From Candidatus Uhrbacteria bacterium RIFCSPLOWO2_02_FULL_49_11 (GTDB taxonomy: Bacteria > Patescibacteriota > Patescibacteriia > 2-02-FULL-49-11), in NCBI GenBank assembly GCA_001791465.1, contig MGER01000037.1:8604-14257 (forward strand): DNA of 5,654 nt. Direction: 5' to 3'. The notes under the pieces were generated by a model, which saw only the letters and a list, made by a program, of their open reading frames with translations, searched no databases and was not told the DNA's origin. Shown here one piece after another: positions 1-4,689 of this stretch (its first letter is position 1; each line of letters starts with the position of its first letter). Both the position numbers and the translations under genes were made by a program.

Positions 1-735
1 TAGGGGAATGCCGGTATCTGCGGTAAAGACGCGCATTTCCGAGAGTGCGATTTTATTGGCGATCATGGTGGCCGGAAGGCCGGAAATCAGCGCCGGGTCG
101 GAGCGGGCAAGGAAGACCCGCAAGTACTGCGGCCGAGTGCGGAAATATTTCGCATGCATCCTCACGTAATCTCGCAGCAGTTTCCCCACGCTCATCTGGT
201 GTTCAATGCCCTCAAGAAGTGGAATGACCTGCAGGCGTTCATTGTTGCGGTAGGAAAAATGGTCGAACGCCTGCGATTTGAAGCGCGCCAGTTTCTGGAA
301 TGACCGTTCAATGTAAATCATTTGTTCTGCCCGTTCGGTGAGCGGAAGTATGACTTCGAACAGGGGAGGGTAGTGGAATTTCAGGTCCCTGGCAAAATCC
401 TCGCTGGTGAGGATTACCAGCAGAGAGCGCAGAAGGCTATATCCTTTTTCGTGCCAGATATTGGGGAGGCGGAAAGTGAGGAATACGTCTCTGCCCACCT
501 GTCGGTGTTTAAAGTAGTCGCGGTATCCGTAAAAAAATTTATCAATGACCGCCTCGTCCGCGTGTTTGCCTTCCCAATCCCACATGAATTCCTCTGTGCC
601 CAGGTCGCGGTAAGTAGACACACTCTCTTCCACTTCTTCCAAAGAGCTTACAAACCCGTCGCCGTCGCGCTCCCAGTAGGGCGCGCGGGCGTTGTCAGGG
701 TGTTGGGTTGCCATGGTGGCGGGGATTTTGCGCAT
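1..735 (-). CDS. ppcA: Archaeal-type phosphoenolpyruvate carboxylase, N-terminal half (3' end outside window)
   Basis: This gene codes for the cytosolic enzyme that carboxylates phosphoenolpyruvate with bicarbonate to oxaloacetate, an anaplerotic step. The 245 visible residues match the compact archaeal-type family (about 500 residues), not the 900-residue bacterial type. The protein starts MRKIPATMATQHPDN, the hallmark N-terminus, followed by EEFMWDWEGK (about residue 46), DVFLTFRLPN (about 80), LFEVILPLTERAE (about 125), and LRVFLARSDPALISGLP then NKIALSEMRVFTADTGIPL at the cut end. ATG at 735 is chosen because family members begin just before the I-P-x-x-M-x-T-Q-H-P-D-N motif; the frame stays open upstream to a TAA at 838-840 but that part is repeat DNA. 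No Shine-Dalgarno site is visible before 735, and a palindromic element ends about 18 bases upstream. The catalytic C-terminal half is not in the window, so intactness cannot be judged. The family call is from motif memory, without a search. Confidence 0.86.
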   Translation of the reverse strand, partial: MRKIPATMATQHPDNARAPYWERDGDGFVSSLEEVEESVSTYRDLGTEEFMWDWEGKHADEAVIDKFFYGYRDYFKHRQVGRDVFLTFRLPNIWHEKGYSLLRSLLVILTSEDFARDLKFHYPPLFEVILPLTERAEQMIYIERSFQKLARFKSQAFDHFSYRNNERLQVIPLLEGIEHQMSVGKLLRDYVRMHAKYFRTRPQYLRVFLARSDPALISGLPATMIANKIALSEMRVFTADTGIPL

Positions 736-745
736 ACAGCCAGAG

Positions 746-840
746 TCGTTCGGAGTAACGCGATTTTCTTGCTGTGGAACTCGTCCCGCTTCGCGGAACT
801 CAAACAGTCCTCGCTGCGAAAATCGGTTACTCCTCACTTA
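746..840 (-). repeat. Palindromic repeat element, copy upstream of ppcA
   Basis: Plus-strand arms GGAGTAACGCGATTTTC (752-768) and GAAAATCGGTTACTCC (818-833) pair over 16 bp with a single bulged G at 760. Inside, CCGC (786-789) pairs with GCGG (793-796) around a TTC loop. The same blocks, in the same order, occur inside murB at 5418-5577: GTCGTTCGG, GATTTTCTTG, GGAACTCG, GTCCCG, TCCTCGCTGCGAAA and CCTCACTT. On the minus strand the element begins TAAGTGAGG. It would lie in the 5' leader of ppcA and replaces the usual ribosome-binding region. Confidence 0.75.
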
Positions 841-858
841 CGATAATGATAGTGTGTA

Positions 859-885
859 GAGGGTTTGCCCAATTGTCGAACCCTC
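859..885. repeat. Hairpin with the same AAGTGAGG end motif
   Basis: GAGGGTT (859-865) pairs perfectly with AACCCTC (879-885) around a 13-base loop containing CAATTG. The right arm runs directly into CCTCACTTA (to 890), the same end motif as at 833-840 and 5570-5577. There is no T-run of the type expected for an intrinsic terminator on either strand, so a repeat remnant or leader hairpin of ppcA is more likely than a terminator. Confidence 0.5.
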
Positions 886-936
886 ACTTAAAGAGGGATA
901 TTCTTCGGAGTGTTATGTAACTTATTCTTGTTGATA

Positions 937-965
937 AAAGTATGTGATTTTGAAGCTTTTGTCAA
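937..965 (-). promoter_or_regulatory. Candidate promoter for ppcA
   Basis: On the minus strand a perfect TTGACA (965-960) is followed after 17 bases by TACTTT (942-937), a three-of-six match to the -10 consensus. It lies in the AT-rich part of the divergent region. It would give ppcA a leader of about 200 bases containing both hairpins. No experiment supports it. Confidence 0.35.
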
Positions 966-988
966 AATATACGTTTTATTGCTATAGT
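959..988 (+). promoter_or_regulatory. Candidate promoter for the NYN-CSD gene
   Basis: TTGTCA (959-964) is followed after 18 bases by TATAGT (983-988) in AT-rich DNA, predicting a start near 995 and a leader of about 60 bases. The -35 box overlaps the minus-strand -35 box at 960-965, so the two divergent promoters would compete. A second weak -10-like GATAAT lies at 1034-1039 without a good -35. Confidence 0.4.
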
Positions 989-995
989 AACTATA
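983..995. promoter_or_regulatory. Small palindrome over the -10 box, possible operator
   Basis: TATAGT A ACTATA is a perfect inverted repeat of six bases per arm around one central base, lying on the candidate -10 box and start site of the NYN-CSD gene. Such a site could bind a dimeric repressor, but a short AT-only palindrome in AT-rich DNA can arise by chance. Confidence 0.25.
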
Positions 996-1055
996 CCTTA
1001 TTTTATTATTTCTGCGTAATTCTGCTTATTTGGGATAATAGCATGCGCAGGTTTT

Positions 1056-2138
1056 ATGAGAAAGAATATTATGATCAAAGTAATGGTTTTTATAGACGGG
1101 ACGTGGCTGTATTCGAATATCCCTGCATTAAGGGAAACCTACGGCAATGAAGATTTTCATATTGATTTCGGCAAGCTTCCCCAAGTGTTGATAAAGGAGG
1201 TGAGCAAGCTCGCGGGATCGGATGATTTGGATCTCGTGCGGACGCACCTGTTCGGGAGCTATGCGTCGAATTATGACTTGCGGGACGATGAGGCGGTGCA
1301 GCGCAGGCGAGATTTTTTCCTTCTCTTAAAGGAAGAATACCATTATGAGCTTGAGCTTTTTGCGATCAATTATATGGGAAGGCGTTTGCGGAAGGCGGAT
1401 CGCGACCCCGCGGATACCTTTGAGGCGAAAGAAAAATGCGTGGATATTTCCCTTGCAACCACCATGCTCTATGCGGCGGCGCTTCCCCAAGTGTACGACA
1501 TTGCCGTGGTCGTGATAGGGGACGGCGATTTCGTGCCCGTGCTCCAGCATGTGAGGCTTTTGGGAAAACGCGTGGCGATTGTGAGCATTAAAAGCAGCTG
1601 CGCGGGGGATTTATCCGATCCGCACGATCCTGCAAGGGTGAAGGATTTTGACACCATCTGGATAGATGATTTGCTCCATGAGCTGGAATTAACCTTTAAA
1701 CGCCACCAGCTCGCGTGCGAGTCGCCCATCCATAAGGGAAAAAGGGAAGTATGGACCACCTTCCACCCGAAGAAGGGCCAGCGGTTCTATTGCGATGCGT
1801 GCCGCACCGAATTTACCGCCCAGAAGCAGCTGGCGCAGGAGGAGTATGTGAGCGCAGGAGTGACAGAAGGGCAAGACGGCGAGCAGCATGACGAAGTCTA
1901 TACCCCGCCTACCCTCACGGGCGTGGTGAGGAAGAAGGCGCCGGAGAGAGGGTTCGGATTTATCAAGGCGGGCGACGGCAATGATTACTTTTTCCATTTT
2001 ACCGACCTCATCAACGGCGCACACTTTGAGGATTTGAGCGAAGGCGCGCAGCTTGATTTTGAGGTAAAGCGCGAACCCGAGTTCGGCAAAGCAGGCGCCG
2101 CGCAAAATGTGCGGTATCACCGGAAAGCAGACGCATAA
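1056..2138 (+). CDS. NYN-domain putative ribonuclease fused to a cold-shock domain
   Basis: The 360-residue protein has an N-terminal NYN (PIN-like, LabA/DUF88 type) domain at about residues 7-205. Acidic positions expected of the metal site are visible: FIDGTW (D14), KCVD (D130) and IGDGDF (D156, D158), the last followed by the typical VPVL-x-x-x-R-LLGKRV strand. A linker carries one Cys pair, C246 and C249 in FYCDACRTEF, with H237 before it, like half a zinc ribbon. A cold-shock domain covers about 287-356 with RNP1 GFGFI (299-303) and RNP2 YFFHF (311-315). NYN proteins are known or predicted RNases and cold-shock domains bind single-stranded RNA, so a cytoplasmic RNA-processing role is inferred; the substrate is unknown. 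The start could also be ATG 1071, giving MIKVMVFIDG, with GAGAAAG upstream; neither start has a strong ribosome-binding site. It is a single-gene unit with its own promoter and terminator. Confidence 0.9.
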   Translation: MRKNIMIKVMVFIDGTWLYSNIPALRETYGNEDFHIDFGKLPQVLIKEVSKLAGSDDLDLVRTHLFGSYASNYDLRDDEAVQRRRDFFLLLKEEYHYELELFAINYMGRRLRKADRDPADTFEAKEKCVDISLATTMLYAAALPQVYDIAVVVIGDGDFVPVLQHVRLLGKRVAIVSIKSSCAGDLSDPHDPARVKDFDTIWIDDLLHELELTFKRHQLACESPIHKGKREVWTTFHPKKGQRFYCDACRTEFTAQKQLAQEEYVSAGVTEGQDGEQHDEVYTPPTLTGVVRKKAPERGFGFIKAGDGNDYFFHFTDLINGAHFEDLSEGAQLDFEVKREPEFGKAGAAQNVRYHRKADA

Positions 2139-2173
2139 GATTAATGGATAAAAGATGCAAAGATATTAAAATT

Positions 2174-2199
2174 GCCCCGCACCTGCGGGGCGTTTTTTT
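2174..2199. terminator. Strong intrinsic terminator, probably bidirectional
   Basis: GCCCCGC (2174-2180) pairs with GCGGGGC (2185-2191) around an ACCT loop, followed by G and seven T on the plus strand, 35 bases after the stop of the NYN-CSD gene. On the minus strand the same stem is followed by AATTTTAATATCTTT, a weaker U-rich tail. Because the minus-strand DUF4258-like gene ends at 2198, the hairpin lies just past its stop and can end both convergent transcripts. Confidence 0.9.
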
Positions 2200-2545
2200 A
2201 TGTCAGGTAGCCTTCTCGTTGAAGCTCGTCACGGATATTTCCCGGGATCGGAATTGTTTCCCTCACGGGGCTTTTGCCCGGATAGCGCCATGCCGTGATA
2301 ATCGTGCGCTGTGTTTTCTTATCCTGATACATCACCCAAATCTCTTGGGTGATTTTGCCTTTTTTAGTAATAGGCTGCATGACTGCGGTGGTTTTCGGGG
2401 CAATGCCTGCTTCCGCGCGTTCAGGGTGCGCGATGACGCGCTTCACGCGCGACTCGCTCAATCCATAGAAGCGCATTTTTCCCTTAACATGCATTGTCCA
2501 TTTGAGCGCGGGCTTTTGCGGAAAAAGGGGATTCTTTTTTTGCAT
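2198..2545 (-). CDS. Small DUF4258-like hypothetical protein
   Basis: The protein has 115 residues from ATG 2545. It contains a stretch LKWTMHVKGKMRFYGLSE, then SRVKRVIAHPERAEAGIAPKT, then QEIWVMYQD and IITAWRYPG. The order of an H-x-x-x-KM helix, SExxVxxVIxxPER, and IWV/ITAW strands resembles DUF4258-type small proteins, a fold related to BrnT/RelE-like toxins, and similar proteins are common in candidate-phylum genomes. No antitoxin partner is evident next to it, so I do not call it a toxin. The frame stays open upstream to 2776, but that part only shadows the Gly-rich tail of the TPM gene and repeat DNA, so ATG 2545 is preferred. No Shine-Dalgarno site is visible. It begins 46 bases after the TPM stop and is probably the last gene of that transcription unit. 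It is highly basic and has no membrane segment. Confidence 0.68.
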   Translation of the reverse strand: MQKKNPLFPQKPALKWTMHVKGKMRFYGLSESRVKRVIAHPERAEAGIAPKTTAVMQPITKKGKITQEIWVMYQDKKTQRTIITAWRYPGKSPVRETIPIPGNIRDELQREGYLT

Positions 2546-2551
2546 AGATCG

Positions 2552-2583
2552 AGGTTGGATAAGACGGATAGGTCTGATAAGAG
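2552..2583 (-). repeat. 9-bp periodic repeat between TPM and DUF4258-like genes
   Basis: On the plus strand AGGTT is followed by GGATAAGAC, GGATAGGTC and TGATAAGAG, three 9-base units sharing G-A-T-A-A/G. The first 13 bases, AGGTTGGATAAGA (2552-2564), recur exactly at 4212-4224. The stretch fills most of the 46-base gap between the two genes. Confidence 0.55.
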
Positions 2584-2591
2584 GGAATTGG

Positions 2592-3578
2592 TCACCACCT
2601 TCCAGACGCGCCTCCTCCTCCTGACATACCGCCGCCAAAACCGCCGAATCCGCCCCCTCCTCCGCCGAAGCCCCCTCCGAAAAAGCCGCCGCCCGAACGC
2701 CACCAGGTGGTGGGCAGCCCCTTTTTTGCGCGATTTTGGTAATTTTTAGAAAGAATAAAATCAAAGCCAAGCCCAAAGAGGCCCAGTACCGCAGCGCCTA
2801 TGAGTATTGATCCCAGCATCCCGCCAAGGATTGCGCCCCCGATGCCTCCGATTACGCCGCCCGGCCACCAGCGTTTGCTGCGCGCGAGAAAGCTTGAGAG
2901 GTAAATTACAAATATAATGAGCACATAAATGAACTGCCCATTTACCTTATTACTCGTTGACGGCGCGGTGTCCACTTGCGTCGGTTCTCCTTTTAGTTCG
3001 CCTATAATGACTTCAACTGCCCCTTGCAGTCCTGCAGCATATTTCCCTTCTTGGAATGCGGGCGCAATGATGTCGCGTATAATTCTGCCTGCTTTCGCGT
3101 CATTGAGCGCGCCTTCAAGCCCGTAGCCTACTTCGATCCTGACCGCGCGGTCTTCTTTTGCTATGAGAATAAGGAGGCCATTATCTTTTTCTTTTTGCCC
3201 GATGCCCCATTGCTTGAATAGCTTCACTGCATAATCCTCAATCGGCTCTCCTTCAAGGGAAGGGACAGTGACGACGGCAATCTCATTTCCCGTCTGCTGT
3301 GTAAAGTTTGTAAGCGTGGTTTCGAGCGCCGTTCGTTCCTCCGTAGTGAGGAGTTGGGCGGTATCAGTCACGAAACCCGTTGGATTTGGATAGCTGACAG
3401 CGATGAGAGGAGTTGGTAACAGTAAAAGTGTGGCGGTAAGTACGAAGCAGGTTTTTTTCCAGAGATCAGAAATCCAAAGTTCAAAGTTCAAATGACAAAT
3501 AAATCCCAAAATCCCAAATCCAAATTGGACATTGGTCATTTGACATTTGTCATTGATTTGATATTTGGATTTTGACAT
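2592..3578 (-). CDS. TPM-domain (YgcG-like) membrane protein
   Basis: In the 328-residue frame, residues 41-60 (KKTCFVLTATLLLLPTPLIA) look like a signal peptide. A TPM domain covers about 66-190, with VTDTAQLL (70-77), FKQWGIGQ then KDNGLLILIA (121-140) and RIEVGYGLEGALND (147-160). Membrane segments follow at about 216-231 and 240-275, and the tail (about 305-328) is almost all Gly, Phe and Ser, as is usual for this family. The TPM domain would be outside the membrane; its function is not settled (photosystem repair is known for plant relatives). It follows lemA, the usual partner. The start is doubtful: residues 1-40 are translated from a repetitive AT-rich stretch and no ATG, GTG or TTG lies in frame next to the signal peptide. 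ATG 3578 and ATG 3539 are the only candidates, and neither has a close Shine-Dalgarno site. Confidence 0.88.
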   Translation of the reverse strand: MSKSKYQINDKCQMTNVQFGFGILGFICHLNFELWISDLWKKTCFVLTATLLLLPTPLIAVSYPNPTGFVTDTAQLLTTEERTALETTLTNFTQQTGNEIAVVTVPSLEGEPIEDYAVKLFKQWGIGQKEKDNGLLILIAKEDRAVRIEVGYGLEGALNDAKAGRIIRDIIAPAFQEGKYAAGLQGAVEVIIGELKGEPTQVDTAPSTSNKVNGQFIYVLIIFVIYLSSFLARSKRWWPGGVIGGIGGAILGGMLGSILIGAAVLGLFGLGFDFILSKNYQNRAKKGLPTTWWRSGGGFFGGGFGGGGGGFGGFGGGMSGGGGASGRW

Positions 3579-3585
3579 TGGAAAT
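3462..3585 (-). repeat. Degenerate word repeat (CAAAT/TGACAT type) at the start of the TPM gene
   Basis: The stretch is built of recurring short words: CCAAAGTT, CAAAGTTCAAATGACAAAT, CCCAAAATCCCAAATCC, TTGGACATTGG, CATTTGACATTTGTCATT and ATTTGGATTTTGACATTGG. Its composition differs sharply from the GC-balanced genes on both sides. Dispersed arrays of this style occur between genes in several uncultivated bacterial lineages (general recollection). It is open in the frame of the TPM gene, coding its first 40 or so residues. Confidence 0.7.
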
Positions 3586-3592
3586 TAAGGAA

Positions 3593-3623
3593 CCCTTCCG
3601 ATGAATAATTATCACAGGAAGGG
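3593..3623 (-). other. Intergenic hairpin between lemA and the TPM gene
   Basis: CCCTTCC (3593-3599) pairs perfectly with GGAAGGG (3617-3623) around a 17-base AT-rich loop. It sits 22 bases past the lemA stop. The downstream sequence on the minus strand, TTCCTTAATTT, is only weakly U-rich, so it might be a leaky terminator, an RNA-stability hairpin or chance. Confidence 0.35.
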
Positions 3624-3645
3624 CACCATGAAGATATGATTGGAA

Positions 3646-4206
3646 TTACTGGGTGAAATTCACCTTCGGCGCTTGTTCCGCGCCTGCGGCTGATTCGAAG
3701 TACGCCCGTTGATTGAATCCGAAGGCGCGCGCGAACAGGTTGGCGGGGAAACGCAGGATCATGGTATTGTAGTCCCTTATTTTTTCATTGAAGCGCCCGC
3801 GCTCTACGCTGACGCGGTTTTCCGTGCCGGCAAGCTCGTCCATGAGGGCAGTGACGTTTTCCGCGGAGCGCAACTGCGGGTAGTTTTCTACGATGACCAA
3901 GAGCCGCGCAAGGGCTGACTCCACCTCTCCGGCTGCCTGCGCTTTTTGGTCAACGGTTGCGGCGCCTGCATAGCGTGAGCGCGCGTCCGCAAGCTTCCCG
4001 AAGACTTCCTGTTCCTGCTCAAAGATACCCTTCACCGATTCCACGAGGTTGGGGATTAAATCGAAGCGCCTCTGGTATTGGGTTTCCACTTGCGCCCATT
4101 GGCCATCAATGGCTTGGGATGCGGTGACGAGCCGGTTATACATTGAAATTCCCGCGAGCACGATGACGACGATGATGGCGAGTATGATGAGGGTTGATCG
4201 TTTCAT
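3646..4206 (-). CDS. lemA: LemA family protein
   Basis: The 186-residue protein has an N-terminal membrane anchor (residues 5-22, LIILAIIVVIVLAGISMY) and the full LemA helical domain: YNRLVTASQAID (23-34), W37, QYQRRFDLIPNLVESVKG (43-60), E/Q-rich FEQEQEVFGKLADARSRYA, ENYPQLRSAENV (107-118), ENRVSVERGRFNEKIRDYN (131-149) and the closing RFPANLFARAFGF (152-164). Length is normal for the family. LemA proteins are helical-bundle membrane proteins with unclear function, often paired with TPM proteins, as here. The ATG at 4206 overlaps the TGA of the upstream coiled-coil gene as ATGA, and no Shine-Dalgarno site is visible, so translation is probably coupled to that gene. Confidence 0.95.
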   Translation of the reverse strand: MKRSTLIILAIIVVIVLAGISMYNRLVTASQAIDGQWAQVETQYQRRFDLIPNLVESVKGIFEQEQEVFGKLADARSRYAGAATVDQKAQAAGEVESALARLLVIVENYPQLRSAENVTALMDELAGTENRVSVERGRFNEKIRDYNTMILRFPANLFARAFGFNQRAYFESAAGAEQAPKVNFTQ

Positions 4207-4616
4207 ATGTTAGGTTGGATAAGAGGAATAAGCGGAAACGGTTCAAGCGATAAAATTTTGTGTTTATCTTCGTCAGTAATGAGCTTGCGTTCATGAAGAA
4301 CTTGTATCAATGTGGCGAGTTTACGGTCTTCTTTTCTCATGAGGACAATAAGATCGCCTTTAAGATTCGTGAGCTTATCATCGAGATATTCCTTTGTCAC
4401 CATGGTTGCTTTAATGCTCCCCACATCCGATTTCAGCGTTCCCACATCCGATTTCAGCGTTCCCACATCCGATTTCAGCGTTCCCACATCCGATTTCAGA
4501 CTCCCCATATCTGATTCAATTCGTTCAAACCGTTCATCTGTCCTGGAAGAAAACACATTGATTGCGTCGAGAATTTCTTGATTAGCGGGTTCGTTGATTT
4601 TATCCTTAGTTGTCAT
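4203..4616 (-). CDS. Heptad-repeat coiled-coil protein, function unknown
   Basis: From ATG 4616 the protein has 137 residues: a polar head (MTTKDKINEPANQEILDAIN), a helix SSRTDERFERIESDMG, then repeated heptads LKSDVGT (four near-identical units, Leu and Val at a and d positions), then KATMVTKEYLDDKLTNLKGDLIVLMRKEDRKLATLIQVLHERKLI and a tail rich in Pro and Ile. It has no membrane segment or signal peptide. The architecture is that of a soluble trimeric or dimeric coiled coil; similar small proteins are frequent in candidate-phylum genomes. The longer frame starts at TTG 4661, but that TTG is the -35 box of a good promoter whose transcript would begin near 4627, so ATG 4616 (preceded by GGGAAAT) is preferred; ATG 4625 is possible. 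The stop overlaps the lemA start (ATGA), which ties it to the LemA/TPM unit. Confidence 0.8.
   Translation of the reverse strand: MTTKDKINEPANQEILDAINVFSSRTDERFERIESDMGSLKSDVGTLKSDVGTLKSDVGTLKSDVGSIKATMVTKEYLDDKLTNLKGDLIVLMRKEDRKLATLIQVLHERKLITDEDKHKILSLEPFPLIPLIQPNI
4212..4234 (-). repeat. 9-bp periodic repeat in the 3' end of the coiled-coil gene
   Basis: AGGTTGGATAAGA (4212-4224) is identical to 2552-2564, and GGATAAGAG (4217-4225) is followed by GAATAAGCG. Read in frame it codes the LIPLIQP tail of the coiled-coil protein. At the other site it is intergenic. Confidence 0.5.
4420..4503 (-). repeat. 21-bp tandem repeat, four units, inside the coiled-coil gene
   Basis: Three identical plus-strand units (4420-4440, 4441-4461, 4462-4482) begin CCCACATCCGATTTCAGCG; a fourth (4483-4503) differs only near its end and a degraded fifth follows (4504-4524). 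Each unit codes exactly one heptad, T-LKSDVG, so gain or loss of a unit keeps the frame and changes coiled-coil length by one heptad. Nucleotide identity including third positions points to recent slippage. Confidence 0.92.
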
Positions 4617-4633
4617 ATTTCCCATATACTTAA

Positions 4634-4661
4634 AGTATAGCTCACGGAGCGTTGATGTCAA
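4634..4661 (-). promoter_or_regulatory. Sigma-70-like promoter for the coiled-coil/lemA/TPM unit
   Basis: On the minus strand a perfect TTGACA (4661-4656) is followed after 16 bases by TATACT (4639-4634), five of six matches to the -10 consensus. The predicted start near 4627 leaves a leader of only about ten bases before ATG 4616. It lies in the gap after murB, so the downstream genes can be expressed independently of it. Confidence 0.6.
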
Positions 4662-4689
4662 ATTAAAATCCCACGATTAAAATCCCACG
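4662..4689. repeat. 14-bp exact tandem duplication at the murB stop
   Basis: ATTAAAATCCCACG occurs twice head to tail (4662-4675, 4676-4689). The murB stop codon (4679-4677 on the minus strand) lies in the second copy. This looks like a small slippage duplication. Confidence 0.8.

Noticed and set aside
322..846. Plus-strand open frame of 174 codons
   Set aside because: It is antisense to the well-supported ppcA frame and has no recognisable domain; its end runs through the palindromic repeat.
859..885. Intrinsic terminator for ppcA or an upstream gene
   Set aside because: The stem has a long loop and no T-run on either side, and it sits at the start, not the end, of ppcA.
944..1150. 68-codon plus-strand frame with hydrophobic start
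   Set aside because: It is made of the AT-rich promoter region and then overlaps the NYN-CSD gene out of frame; it has no ribosome-binding site.
1689..2120. 143-codon minus-strand frame
   Set aside because: It is antisense to the linker and cold-shock domain of the NYN gene and has no family features.
2198..2545. Toxin of a toxin-antitoxin pair
   Set aside because: The fold resemblance to BrnT/RelE-like proteins is weak and no antitoxin-sized partner gene is adjacent.
2144..2749. 201-codon plus-strand frame
   Set aside because: It is antisense to the DUF4258-like and TPM genes, is Arg-rich from reversed Gly codons, and crosses the terminator.
2546..2776. N-terminal extension of the DUF4258-like gene to 2776
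   Set aside because: The extra 77 codons only overlap the TPM Gly-rich tail in another frame and the 9-bp repeat; the family-like part begins after ATG 2545.
4420..4524. CRISPR array
   Set aside because: The 21-bp units are directly adjacent with no spacers and code heptads in frame; this is a coding tandem repeat.
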